Of a DNA stretch of 64,000 bases, positions 34,187-42,457 are shown one piece after another. Location: NCBI RefSeq assembly GCF_002001045.1, contig NZ_MUNR01000005.1, forward strand, positions 124,001-188,000, given 5' to 3'. Source of the DNA: Rhodanobacter sp. C01 (lineage in GTDB: Bacteria; Pseudomonadota; Gammaproteobacteria; Xanthomonadales; Rhodanobacteraceae). How positions within the stretch are numbered: position 1 is the first letter of the stretch; each line of letters begins with the position of its first letter. Under the pieces are notes generated by a model that did no database searches, was not told where the DNA came from, and was given only the letters and a program-made list of their open reading frames with translations. The translations under genes were made by a program, and so were the position numbers.

Positions 34187-35493
34187 CGCTTGTACACGAT
34201 GCCGAGATAGATTTCGTTTTCCCGATAGCTCTGATCCAGCGAATTGCTGTTGCGCCGTTGACGACTCACGGAGGCACGCCAGCTCCAGTGCGGCGTCCAT
34301 TGCTCGGTCAGGTTCAGCCCGTAGTTGACGGTGTTGTCACGTCTGTCGAGGGTCTGGTATTTCGTGGTTTGCTGATTGGCAAATGCCGTCAGGGTTAGCG
34401 TCGGCCGCAGTCGATAGTCAATGGCAAAATTTCCGCCATGGCCGCTCTGGTTGAATGTTGGCCCGTTGAGATAGCTCAATTTGGTGTAGGACGGAGCCAC
34501 GGTTACCGTGAACCGGTCGGCGCGATATGCATAGCCCAGTTCGACAGTCCGTTCCAGATATACCTGCGAATTGATCGTGGTGTCGCCGGCGCTGATGCCA
34601 CCCGTGGTCGGGACGACGATCTGGCCGATGCCGGGTTGCACCATCATGCCCTGTGCTGCATCGGAATATTGATGAGCTGCAGCGACAGTGAAGGTGCTGC
34701 GTTCCGTGAAGCGCCAATCCAGGGACACCCGCGCCAGCGGACTCGACGCGGTCTGCGCGCCTGCGCCATCGAAATCGATTTGCGACCAGCCGAGTACGGC
34801 GTCGAGATCGAAGTGCGTCAGTTTGCTCACATATTCACCATACACCTCGTTGCGGGTGTAGTCGGGGCCGCCGTCACTGTTTGAGAAAGCGATGCGCTGG
34901 CTCTCGATGTTGACCGACAGCAGATCGGTGGGATTGAGCTCCTTGAAGATGCGCAACGCAGCCTGCCCGCGCTGCGAATTGAATTCATCGGTCTTCTGCG
35001 CGTAACTGTTGATATAGGTCAACTCTGCCTGCCCGCGCAACGTGCCGCCGAGCTGGAAGTGCAGCGTAGGGCCGAGCGCGAACACGTTGGTCTGCTGCTG
35101 GTTGTTCGGTGCATTGCTGGCCAGCGAGTCGATCGGCTGGATTCCCGCGAAATCCTGCACGGTGAAATCCAGGCGCTGCGGTGACACGGTCCAGTTGGCC
35201 TGGCCGGCAAGCTGGACCTGTGTCTGGTTATTGAATCTATTGCCGAAGAAATCGCGATACTCAAGGTCGCCGGCGATATTGGCCTGGAGGGTTGAACCCT
35301 GTTGCGTGTACGTGAAGTCCAGGCCGGGTATCAGGATGTTCTGGCTGATCGGGTCGGTCGTGCTCAGGTTGATGTTGCTGCTGTGCTCGATGCCGGTGTA
35401 CAGCGTGTAGTCGAGCTGTCCGGCGAAAGCCGCGCCTGAGGCAGCGGCCAGCGCCAGCGTCGTCGTGCAGGCAAGCTTGATGGATGCTGGCAT
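34183..35493 (-). CDS. Outer-membrane beta-barrel protein of the EPS locus (EpsL-like)
   Basis: A 436-residue protein; the start at 35493 is fixed by GGGAGAGGG just upstream. It has a signal peptide ending ASGAAFAG, then LDYTLYTGIEHSSNINLS, the typical start of EPS-associated outer-membrane barrels. The body consists of alternating amphipathic strands, and the last residues are YLGIVYKR, an aromatic-rich C-terminal strand. It belongs to the group of barrel proteins next to Wza-like exporters in exosortase-type EPS loci (EpsL-like, named from memory). It is likely to help EPS leave the outer membrane or anchor it. It is followed, in overlap, by the hydrolase pair. Confidence 0.82.
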   Translation of the reverse strand: MPASIKLACTTTLALAAASGAAFAGQLDYTLYTGIEHSSNINLSTTDPISQNILIPGLDFTYTQQGSTLQANIAGDLEYRDFFGNRFNNQTQVQLAGQANWTVSPQRLDFTVQDFAGIQPIDSLASNAPNNQQQTNVFALGPTLHFQLGGTLRGQAELTYINSYAQKTDEFNSQRGQAALRIFKELNPTDLLSVNIESQRIAFSNSDGGPDYTRNEVYGEYVSKLTHFDLDAVLGWSQIDFDGAGAQTASSPLARVSLDWRFTERSTFTVAAAHQYSDAAQGMMVQPGIGQIVVPTTGGISAGDTTINSQVYLERTVELGYAYRADRFTVTVAPSYTKLSYLNGPTFNQSGHGGNFAIDYRLRPTLTLTAFANQQTTKYQTLDRRDNTVNYGLNLTEQWTPHWSWRASVSRQRRNSNSLDQSYRENEIYLGIVYKR

Positions 35494-35690
35494 ATTCCCT
35501 CTCCCCCATGGATGCATCTGTGGCGGGTGCCCGGTGACGCAGCACTGCATGTAGTCGAATTTGGATCGTCCCCGTTGCCTTTCTGGCACGCTCCCTTTCG
35601 CCATATCCCTTGCTTGCCCTTGTTGCACCGACCGGGCGGCTACACGTCCGTCTGGCGACAAGTCATGCGTGATCGACGTCAGGACTCCGG

Positions 35691-36461
35691 TCAGGGGGCG
35701 TGATTGAACACCACTCCGGCAAGCTTGTTTGTATCGAAATGGGAGACGGCCTGGCTGATCGATGCCGGCGTGTCACGACCGTAGCCCGCAACCACGACCA
35801 CGAAGTCGGCCAGTTCGGACAGGATTCGTGCATCCGGTGATCCCTTGATCGCCGGACCATCAAGAAAAAGGTAGCGATCCGAATAACGGCAGCGCAGCGA
35901 GTCGATGACCGCGCGCATGCGAAATGAGGAAAAGTATTCGGCGACGTTTTCACGCAATTTGCCCGCCGGCATCAGGCGAAGACGCGGGATGCCGGTGTGG
36001 TAAAGCACCGATTTGATGCCATGCGCCGGATGTTCGAGATAGTCGATCAGGCCACCACCGACCGGATTCACGCCCAGTGCCTCATGCTGAACCGGATAGC
36101 GCAGGTTGCAGTCGATCAACAGGCTGCTTTTGGCCTCGTCAAAGGCAAAGGCGGTAGCGAGGTTGCGGGCAACAAAGCTGCCACCCGATCGCGGGCTCAC
36201 CGATACCACCAGGGTCACGAAGTTCTGTGCGCCGCCAAGGCTGAGCAGGCGCGTACGAATTTCGCGAAAGGCATCGGATTGTTCGCGAAGCGATGCTTCG
36301 CGATGGATCAGCCGACGTTGCTCCAGCTGTTGCGGCGCCAGTGCGGTGCTTTCGTGCATGCGGGCGATCGAATGACCGGCCGCGCCATGATTGCCCGTCG
36401 TGACCTCAAGTTCAGGGTTGCTGGGAAAGGCAATCAGCTTGTCATCATCTTTGCCGTTCAT
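35691..36461 (-). CDS. CpsD/CapB-family ATPase-like protein with degenerate P-loop
   Basis: A 256-residue protein similar in layout to the cytoplasmic tyrosine autokinase partners of Wzz proteins. The Walker A region reads SPRSGGSF; the conserved lysine of GxGKS is replaced by glycine. The Walker A-prime segment LLIDCNLRYP is kept and Walker B reads YLFLDGPA. The usual C-terminal tyrosine cluster is absent, the protein ending GVVFNHAP. It therefore looks like a structural or regulatory partner of the chain-length protein rather than an active kinase. Its start overlaps the Wzz-like stop (ATGA), which supports a stoichiometric complex. After it, 197 bases separate it from the barrel gene, and I see no gene there. 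Confidence 0.82.
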   Translation of the reverse strand: MNGKDDDKLIAFPSNPELEVTTGNHGAAGHSIARMHESTALAPQQLEQRRLIHREASLREQSDAFREIRTRLLSLGGAQNFVTLVVSVSPRSGGSFVARNLATAFAFDEAKSSLLIDCNLRYPVQHEALGVNPVGGGLIDYLEHPAHGIKSVLYHTGIPRLRLMPAGKLRENVAEYFSSFRMRAVIDSLRCRYSDRYLFLDGPAIKGSPDARILSELADFVVVVAGYGRDTPASISQAVSHFDTNKLAGVVFNHAP

Positions 36462-38008
36462 GCCATCCCCTTCAGCTTGAGCCCGAACAGAAGCAGGTAG
36501 ACCACGACGACTGTGAGGACGGTCGCGACAAGGAACACGTTTCGCAGTTGTTCGCGGCGACGGTCCTGTGGCGTGGAGTAGAACGGGACCGTTGCCAGTA
36601 CCATCAGCCCGGTGGAGTGCTCCAGTTGTTCGACCGAACGTACCCTCGGATCGAATCGCACTAGAGCGAACAGCAGCCCGAACGGAACTGCCAGCGCGAG
36701 TGCGATCCCCGCGATGGCAAAATGCATGAAGCGCAGACCCGATGGGACGAGTGGCATCACGGCAGGGTTCTGGATGAGGAATGTGAGGCCGCGCTGTTCG
36801 GCATCCAGGTTCATCGAGACACGCGCATTCTCGCGACGCTTGAGCAGATCCTGGTAGACGTCGCGGTTGACGTTGTAGTCGCGCGTCAATTCGGAGGTCA
36901 CGTTTTCCGAGTTGGCGATGCGATTGCTGCGCTCCAGTTCGGACTGCAGCATGGCTTCGCTCGCGCTCATGCGTGCGCTGGTCGCGGCGATGTCACTGCG
37001 GGTTGCCGATACCTGGCTTCTCAACTGCTGATAAAGCGGGTTGATTTGCACGCCGTTGTCGAGTGTCGTCGGCATGCCGGCGAGGCTGGCGTTCTGCTTG
37101 CGCTGCTCGGATTGCGCAAGTTGCTGCTGCAGATCCTGCATCTGGTGGCGGACACGAACCACGTCGGGATACTGGGCGGTATAGGTCAGCAGCAGTTTGT
37201 CGAGCTGGGTCTGCAATTCGGCAAGCTGAGCCTGATAGATGCCCTGGGTGGTCTGAACCGCGTTGACTTCGGATTCGCCGGACAGCTGCGCATTCAGCGA
37301 TGCCTCCTGCGAGCGCTTTTCCATCAGATCCATGCGCGAGCTTTCGATCTGGCTGCGCAACTGGCTGATCCGCGAATTGGTATCGGCTTCGCTGCCGGGG
37401 CGTGCATCGGCGTTGGCATCGCGGTATGCCTTGAGCTTGTCTTCGGCGTCGGTCAGCTTCGTCCGGTAGGCCTCGACCTGGCTGTTGATGAATTCGTAGG
37501 CGTCGCGGCTTTCGCGTTGCTTGGAGGCCAGGCTCTCGCTGATGAACAGCCGGGCAAGCTGTCGGGTGACGTCATAGGCCCGTCCGGGATCGGAATCGTA
37601 GTAGCTGATCGTGATCAGGTTGTCCTGTGAGATCTGCACCGTGGTGCGAGCCTTGATCCCTTCGATGATGCGGTCCTGCTCGATCGGCGCCGGATGGGTC
37701 CTCATCCAGCCGCCGGTGATCAGGATCTGGTCCATCACCTTGCGGCTGAAGATCACGTCACGCGCGATGCCGGCGCGGTTCTTGTTGGCGGTGGGCGACG
37801 CGGCCCCCTCCATCAGCGGGGTGATGATGCTGCTTTCCTGCGCCAGGATGGTTGTGGAGGCATTGAATTTTTTCGGCCACAGCACACCGATGACCAGCGC
37901 CGCCATTGCGATGGCCGCAAAAATCAGACACATCGTGATCCGATGGCGCCGTGCTTCGCTCAGCACTACGGGCAGCAAGCTTCCGAAAGGTACGAGTTCT
38001 TCACTCAT
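36458..38008 (-). CDS. Chain-length determinant protein (Wzz/EpsF-like co-polymerase)
   Basis: A 516-residue protein whose start at 38008 follows GGGGGATGCA. It has a transmembrane helix near residues 23-45, a Wzz-type N-terminal domain, a long coiled-coil periplasmic region (about 160-400, with many Gln/Glu/Arg heptads such as LQQQLAQSEQRKQN), and a second helix near 425-450 (HFAIAGIALALAVPFGLLF). A third hydrophobic stretch lies at the extreme C-terminus. This is the EpsF-like polysaccharide co-polymerase shape that controls EPS chain length with the Wzy-like enzyme and the CpsD-like ATPase. The gene sits between the Wza-like exporter and the ATPase. Confidence 0.9.
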   Translation of the reverse strand: MSEELVPFGSLLPVVLSEARRHRITMCLIFAAIAMAALVIGVLWPKKFNASTTILAQESSIITPLMEGAASPTANKNRAGIARDVIFSRKVMDQILITGGWMRTHPAPIEQDRIIEGIKARTTVQISQDNLITISYYDSDPGRAYDVTRQLARLFISESLASKQRESRDAYEFINSQVEAYRTKLTDAEDKLKAYRDANADARPGSEADTNSRISQLRSQIESSRMDLMEKRSQEASLNAQLSGESEVNAVQTTQGIYQAQLAELQTQLDKLLLTYTAQYPDVVRVRHQMQDLQQQLAQSEQRKQNASLAGMPTTLDNGVQINPLYQQLRSQVSATRSDIAATSARMSASEAMLQSELERSNRIANSENVTSELTRDYNVNRDVYQDLLKRRENARVSMNLDAEQRGLTFLIQNPAVMPLVPSGLRFMHFAIAGIALALAVPFGLLFALVRFDPRVRSVEQLEHSTGLMVLATVPFYSTPQDRRREQLRNVFLVATVLTVVVVYLLLFGLKLKGMA

Positions 38009-38045
38009 TGCATCCCCCTGGTCCCTCAACCCGGCTCCCTCGATA

Positions 38046-38669
38046 TCAGAAAGCGCGTTGTTGCACAGTGATGACGTCGCCTGGCTGCAACGGGTAATTG
38101 GTGGTTAGATCGCCTCGTTGCAGAACCTTGTCGAGACGTACGGCGTAGGCTGTGGTGATCCCGCCCTTGCTCTCGCGATAAAGCTCGGTGCGATCAGGGG
38201 CCGCGAATTCGGTGGGGCCGCCGGCCGCCAACACGGCATCAAGGACGGTCATGCCTTGGCGGTACGGTACCGATACCGGTGTACGTACGGCACCGGTCAC
38301 GCGGACTCGCGACAGGTATTCGTGGCTGCGCAACTCGGTCAGGATTACCGCGACCTGGGGGTCACGCACGAAGGACTGCAGCTTGCCCTTGATCGTGGTG
38401 GCCACTTCCTCCGGCGTATGACCGCCAGCCTGGACATCGCCGATCAGCGGCACGGTGATCATGCCGTCCGGACGCACCGGGACGCTCACGCTCAGTTCCG
38501 GGTTTTGCCAGACCGAGATCTGCAGCTGGTCATCCACGCCGATGTGATAGGAGGTCACGGCCTGGACGTCGGGATCGAGTGGGGGTGCCTTGTCCGACCC
38601 GGGCACGGTGGCACAGGCAGCAAGCATCAGGACGAGAGATAGCGCGAGCAGGCGACAGAAACTCTTCAT
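38046..38669 (-). CDS. Polysaccharide export lipoprotein (Wza/EpsE-like)
   Basis: A 207-residue lipoprotein. The ATG at 38669 begins a signal peptide with the lipobox LAAC (LMLAACATVPG). The Poly_export domain shows YHIGVDDQLQISVWQNPELS, VRPDGMITVPLIGD and the SLBB-type repeat GMTVLDAVLAAGGPT, and ends QPGDVITVQQR. It forms the periplasmic/outer-membrane part of the EPS export channel. It is the first gene of the leftward arm, so the promoter of that arm should lie in the 256 bases between it and dusA. A longer frame to 38702 would hide the signal peptide and is not used. Confidence 0.92.
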   Translation of the reverse strand: MKSFCRLLALSLVLMLAACATVPGSDKAPPLDPDVQAVTSYHIGVDDQLQISVWQNPELSVSVPVRPDGMITVPLIGDVQAGGHTPEEVATTIKGKLQSFVRDPQVAVILTELRSHEYLSRVRVTGAVRTPVSVPYRQGMTVLDAVLAAGGPTEFAAPDRTELYRESKGGITTAYAVRLDKVLQRGDLTTNYPLQPGDVITVQQRAF

Positions 38670-38925
38670 GGCGGCTTGACAACCATCTGTTCGGGACCAC
38701 AAACGTTATCATAAGTCAATTGAACTGCGTCACGTTTATGGAAATGGTTGTAGGCAATCTGGCCAGTGTTACGCGACGCTTTTCTGTGCGGCCCACGTAA
38801 CCTCGGACGAACCTGCGTCTGGATGGCATTGCGCGAGGGGCGCAACACGATGCCATGAGAGGGCAAGGGAGAGGGCAAAGGGGCTGTCTTTGGTCTGGCG
38901 ACTTCGGTTACAGCAGGACAACGTG
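38670..38925. other. Divergent intergenic region between EPS arm and dusA
   Basis: These 256 bases hold the start of the leftward EPS arm and the promoter of dusA. On the minus strand TATGAT at 38708-38713 is a good sigma-70 -10 candidate for the export operon, but no matching -35 box is visible at 17 bases. I see no sigma-54 box and no clear operator. The dusA start is served by AGGACAACGTG before 38926. Confidence 0.5.
38708..38713 (-). promoter_or_regulatory. Possible -10 element of the EPS export operon
   Basis: TATGAT on the minus strand lies 39 bases upstream of the Wza-like start. It matches the sigma-70 -10 consensus at five of six positions. A -35 box is not clear, so this is a weak call based on one hexamer and position only. 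Confidence 0.3.
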
Positions 38926-39957
38926 ATGGTTTTCGGCGACCATAGCCCCATGTTCGCCACCACTTCCCCCCGGACTGTCCCTGCTGCAGAGGGCGTCGAC
39001 TGGCGCGTCTGCATTGCCCCGATGATGGACTGGACCGACCGGCATTGCCGCTATTTCCATCGGCTGCTGTCGCCGCGAGCGCGGTTGTATACCGAGATGG
39101 TGACCAGTGCGGCGCTGGTGCGCGGCGGGCAGCTGCGCCTGCTCGAACACAGCCAGCAGGAGCATCCGCTGGCCCTGCAACTGGGCGGCAGCGAGCCGCG
39201 CGAACTGGCGCAGGCGGCGCGTTTCGGTGCCGAGGCGGGTTATGACGAGATCAACCTCAACGTGGGCTGCCCGTCCGATCGGGTGCAGTCGGGGCGCTTC
39301 GGTGCCTGCCTGATGCGCGAGCCGGCGCTGGTCGGCGACTGTGTAAAGGCAATGCGTGATGCTGTGGGAATCCCGGTAACGGTGAAGTGCCGCATCGGTG
39401 TGGACGATCAGGACGATTATGCTGGACTGCAGCATTTTACCGAGACCATGTTGCAGGCCGGAGTCGAGGTGCTGGTGGTACATGCACGCAAGGCCTGGCT
39501 GCAGGGTCTGTCGCCGAAGGAGAATCGCGAGATCCCGCCACTCGACTACGAGCGCGTGTACCGGCTCAAGCGCGAATTCCCCCAACTGGTGGTGGTGATC
39601 AACGGCGGCATCACCACGGTGGCCGAGGTGCAGGCGCATTTGGCACGCCTGGATGGTGTGATGCTGGGCCGTGCGGCCTACCACGATCCGTACTTGCTGG
39701 CGCAGATCGAAGCCGCGCTCTGCGGCGAGCCGCTGCCGACGCGGGAGAGCGTGCTGCAGCATTTGCGGCCGTATGTCGAGGCCGAGCTGGCGCGCGGCAC
39801 CGCGCTCAAGCACATCAGCCGCCACCTGCTTGGGCTGTACCAGGGAGAGCCAGGCGCTCGTGCGTTCCGTCGCACGCTGAGCGAGGGCGCGCATTTGCCG
39901 GGAGCCGGCTGGGCGTTGCTGGAGCAGGCAATGGCACCATGTTCGGTAGCGGCGTGA
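38926..39957 (+). CDS. dusA: tRNA-dihydrouridine synthase A
   Basis: A 343-residue flavoenzyme that reduces uridine to dihydrouridine in the tRNA D-loop. It shows IAPMMDWTDRHCR at the N-terminus, INLNVGCPSDRVQSGRFGACLM with the catalytic Cys region (C of NVGCPS and C of GACLM), VKCRIGVDD, VHARKAWLQGLSPKENR and INGGI, all typical of DusA. The start at 38926 has AGGACAACGTG upstream; another in-frame ATG lies at 38950. The 5' end of dusA is a known integration site for genomic islands in proteobacteria. The EPS/NRPS locus ends right upstream, but no integrase or repeat was seen. Confidence 0.93.
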   Translation: MVFGDHSPMFATTSPRTVPAAEGVDWRVCIAPMMDWTDRHCRYFHRLLSPRARLYTEMVTSAALVRGGQLRLLEHSQQEHPLALQLGGSEPRELAQAARFGAEAGYDEINLNVGCPSDRVQSGRFGACLMREPALVGDCVKAMRDAVGIPVTVKCRIGVDDQDDYAGLQHFTETMLQAGVEVLVVHARKAWLQGLSPKENREIPPLDYERVYRLKREFPQLVVVINGGITTVAEVQAHLARLDGVMLGRAAYHDPYLLAQIEAALCGEPLPTRESVLQHLRPYVEAELARGTALKHISRHLLGLYQGEPGARAFRRTLSEGAHLPGAGWALLEQAMAPCSVAA

Positions 39958-40039
39958 CAGGCGCCGGCCATCCGGTCAGTATTCAGCCGTGACTGCCTAC
40001 GCTGGACGCTCTGGCCCGTGTCGGGCGGGATTTTCACGC

Positions 40040-40360
40040 ATGACGACGTACAAAAACTTCATCTTTGCCCTGCTGATATCAATACTGTCGGGCGTGGCGT
40101 CGGCGGTCGCGGCCCAGTCGGCCGAATCGGTGACCATGGACCAGGCGGTACTCCAGGTGCAGCAGGAGACCCGTGGCAAGGTGCTTTCGGCCGAGCAACG
40201 CGGGGTCGGCCGCCGGCAGGAGTACCGCATCAAGGTACTCACGCCGGATGGGCATGTACGGGTGATGGCGGTTTCGTCCGAGGCAAGCAAGAATCCCGCT
40301 CCGGCACCATCAATCAAAATTCCGCCCGTCAAGAACGCGGGCAGCAAGGAGAGACACTGA
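40040..40360 (+). CDS. Small secreted PepSY-like protein
   Basis: A 106-residue protein with a signal peptide (FIFALLISILSGVASAVAAQ) and one PepSY-like unit: MDQAVLQVQQETRGKVLSAEQ followed by YRIKVLTPDGHVRVMAV. Proteins of this kind often sit before phoPQ-type genes in Xanthomonadales and are thought to inhibit proteases or tune the sensor. It ends in Lys/Pro-rich residues. Its stop shares a base with the response regulator ATG, so the two are translationally coupled. The longer frame to 39989 has a weak start. Confidence 0.8.
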   Translation: MTTYKNFIFALLISILSGVASAVAAQSAESVTMDQAVLQVQQETRGKVLSAEQRGVGRRQEYRIKVLTPDGHVRVMAVSSEASKNPAPAPSIKIPPVKNAGSKERH

Positions 40361-41052
40361 TGCGCATCCTGTTGGTGGAGGACGAGGCGCCGTTGCGCGA
40401 AACGCTGGCGGCGCGCCTGAAGCGGGACGGTTTTGCGGTCGATGCGGCACAGGATGGCGAGGAAGGCATCTACCTTGGCCGCGAGGTGCCGTTCGACTTG
40501 GCGATCATTGATCTGGGCCTGCCGAAAATGTCCGGCATGGATCTGGTCAAGGCGCTGCGCGAGGCCGGCCAGCGTTACCCGATCCTGATCCTGACCGCAC
40601 GCGGCAGCTGGCAGGACAAGGTCGAGGGGCTCAAGTACGGCGCCGACGACTACCTGGTGAAGCCGTTCCACGTCGAGGAGCTGCTGGCGCGCATCAACGC
40701 GCTGGTGCGTCGCGCCAGCGGCTGGTCCAAGCCGATCCTCGCCTGCGGCATGATCAAGCTGGACACCACCGCGCAAACGGTGACGGTGGAAGGCAAGCTG
40801 GTCGACCTCACCAGCTACGAATACAAGGTGCTGGAATACCTGATGCTGCATGCCGGCGAGCTGGTCTCCAAGGCCGATCTCACCGAGCACATCTACCAGC
40901 AGGATTTCGACCGCGATTCCAACGTGCTCGAAGTGTTCATCGGCCGGTTGCGGCGCAAGCTCGACCCGGAAGGCACCCTCAAACCCATCGAGACGGTACG
41001 TGGACGCGGATACCGCTTTGCCATCCCGCGCACCGACGGCGACGACGAATGA
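40360..41052 (+). CDS. phoP: OmpR-family response regulator, PhoP-like
   Basis: A 230-residue regulator. The receiver domain has the acidic pocket VEDE, the phospho-accepting Asp in IIDLGLPKMSG (about residue 51), the Thr of LTARG and the Lys of LVKPF. The C-terminal winged-helix DNA-binding domain ends RGRGYRFAIP, typical of OmpR/PhoB. Sequence type and the neighbouring PepSY gene and kinase suggest PhoP of Xanthomonadales, which responds to divalent cations and cationic peptides. The start overlaps the PepSY stop by one base and the end overlaps the kinase gene. Confidence 0.9.
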   Translation: MRILLVEDEAPLRETLAARLKRDGFAVDAAQDGEEGIYLGREVPFDLAIIDLGLPKMSGMDLVKALREAGQRYPILILTARGSWQDKVEGLKYGADDYLVKPFHVEELLARINALVRRASGWSKPILACGMIKLDTTAQTVTVEGKLVDLTSYEYKVLEYLMLHAGELVSKADLTEHIYQQDFDRDSNVLEVFIGRLRRKLDPEGTLKPIETVRGRGYRFAIPRTDGDDE

Positions 41053-42442
41053 GCCGGAGTCGCCGCGCCAGCCGCTGTCACTGGCGGCGCGCGCGGCGAT
41101 TGCCACCGGCTTCGTGCTGGCGGGCTTCCTCGGGCTGGTCGGGCTGACCCTGTCGCAGGCGAACAAGGAGCGCGCGCTGAGCGCGTTGCATGACCGGCTG
41201 CAGAACTACGTCATCGCGTATATCACCAATACCGACGTCAACCGCTACGGCAAGCTGCTGCCACCGTCATCGGACACCTTGCCCGACCCGAATTTCCTGC
41301 GGCCCGGTTCCGGGCTGTACGCGGTGGCTGTCGGCGACCACGGATTCCACTGGGAGTCTTCGTCGTCGATCGGTCGCGACTTCAGTTTCCTGAAGCCACT
41401 GGAGCCGGGCCAAGGCGAGTTCGTCGGCCCGATCGATACACGCATGGGCCGGCTTTACTACTACAGCTACGGCGTGGCGTGGGATACCGACGAGAAGAAG
41501 TCGGTGCGGCTCACCATGACGGTGGCGCAGACCGAGGAGCAGTTCGAGGGCGAGAGTGCGGCATACCGGCGCACGCTGGTGATCTGGCTGTCGATCCTGG
41601 GCGTGATGCTGATCGTGCTGCAGCTGCTGCTGTTGCGCTGGAGCCTGACCCCCCTGCGCAAGGTGGCCAGCGACATGGCAAGGGTCGAGCACGGTGACAG
41701 CGAACGGCTGGACAGCCAGTATCCGATGGAGCTGACCGGCCTGACCGAACGCATCAATGCGTTCATCACCAACGAACGCGAGCAGCGCACGCGTTACCGG
41801 CACACCCTGGCGGATCTGGCGCACAGCCTGAAGACACCGCTGGCCGTGATCCGCTCGCAGCTGGAATCGTCCACCGGCGACGAGACGTCGCGGCGCAACG
41901 GCGTGCTGATGCAGGTGCGCAGGATGGATGAGCTGGTCGCCTATCAGTTGTCGCGGGCTGCCACTTCCGGTCGGCAGACCTTCGCCAGTGCCGTACCGAT
42001 CGCCAGTCATGCCGAAGACCTGGTGCAGAGTCTGGAAAAGGTCCATGCCGTCAAGAACGTACTGTGCGAGTTCGATATCGAGGACGGCGCGGTGTTCTAT
42101 GGCGAGCAGGGTGATCTACTGGAGTTGATGGGCAATCTGCTCGAGAACGCGTTCAAGTGGGCGGCCCATCGCGTATTGCTGGTGGTCCGGATGCAACCGC
42201 AACCGGGACGGCAGCGTCCGGGTCTGCAAATGAGTGTGGAAGATGATGGTCCGGGCATCGCTCCGGACAAGATCGAGAAAGTGTTGCAGCGTGGTGTGCG
42301 TGGTGACGAACGCGTGCAGGGCCATGGCATCGGTCTGTCGATCGTGCAGGACATCGTGCACGCTTATAACGGTGAGCTGGTGGTGGATCGTTCGCAGGAA
42401 TTCGGTGGAGCCCGCTTCACGGTCACCCTGGCGGCAAGTTGA
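41018..42442 (+). CDS. phoQ: Sensor histidine kinase, PhoQ-like
   Basis: A membrane sensor kinase of about 474 residues. The first transmembrane helix is AIATGFVLAGFLGLVGLTL, a periplasmic domain follows, a second helix is IWLSILGVMLIVLQLLLL, then HAMP, the H-box LADLAHSLKTPLAV, the N-box GNLLENAFKWA, and the ATP sites EDDGPGI and GHGIGLSIV. It partners the upstream regulator. No ATG exists near the start: in-frame options are TTG at 41018 and GTG at 41000, both inside the regulator gene, so the start is uncertain by a few residues. Confidence 0.85.
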   Translation: MPSRAPTATTNEPESPRQPLSLAARAAIATGFVLAGFLGLVGLTLSQANKERALSALHDRLQNYVIAYITNTDVNRYGKLLPPSSDTLPDPNFLRPGSGLYAVAVGDHGFHWESSSSIGRDFSFLKPLEPGQGEFVGPIDTRMGRLYYYSYGVAWDTDEKKSVRLTMTVAQTEEQFEGESAAYRRTLVIWLSILGVMLIVLQLLLLRWSLTPLRKVASDMARVEHGDSERLDSQYPMELTGLTERINAFITNEREQRTRYRHTLADLAHSLKTPLAVIRSQLESSTGDETSRRNGVLMQVRRMDELVAYQLSRAATSGRQTFASAVPIASHAEDLVQSLEKVHAVKNVLCEFDIEDGAVFYGEQGDLLELMGNLLENAFKWAAHRVLLVVRMQPQPGRQRPGLQMSVEDDGPGIAPDKIEKVLQRGVRGDERVQGHGIGLSIVQDIVHAYNGELVVDRSQEFGGARFTVTLAAS

Positions 42443-42457
42443 CGTGCTCCCCGGCGC

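Noticed and set aside
38670..38760. Sigma-54 promoter for the EPS export operon
   Set aside because: Such promoters occur in exosortase-type loci, but no GG-N10-GC spacing with flanking consensus is present; the nearest GG and GC are only seven bases apart.
39022..39045. dusA 5' end as an island attachment site for the EPS/NRPS locus
   Set aside because: The 5' end of dusA is a known integration hotspot, but I saw no integrase gene and no second copy of this sequence in the window, so there is no direct sign of site-specific insertion.
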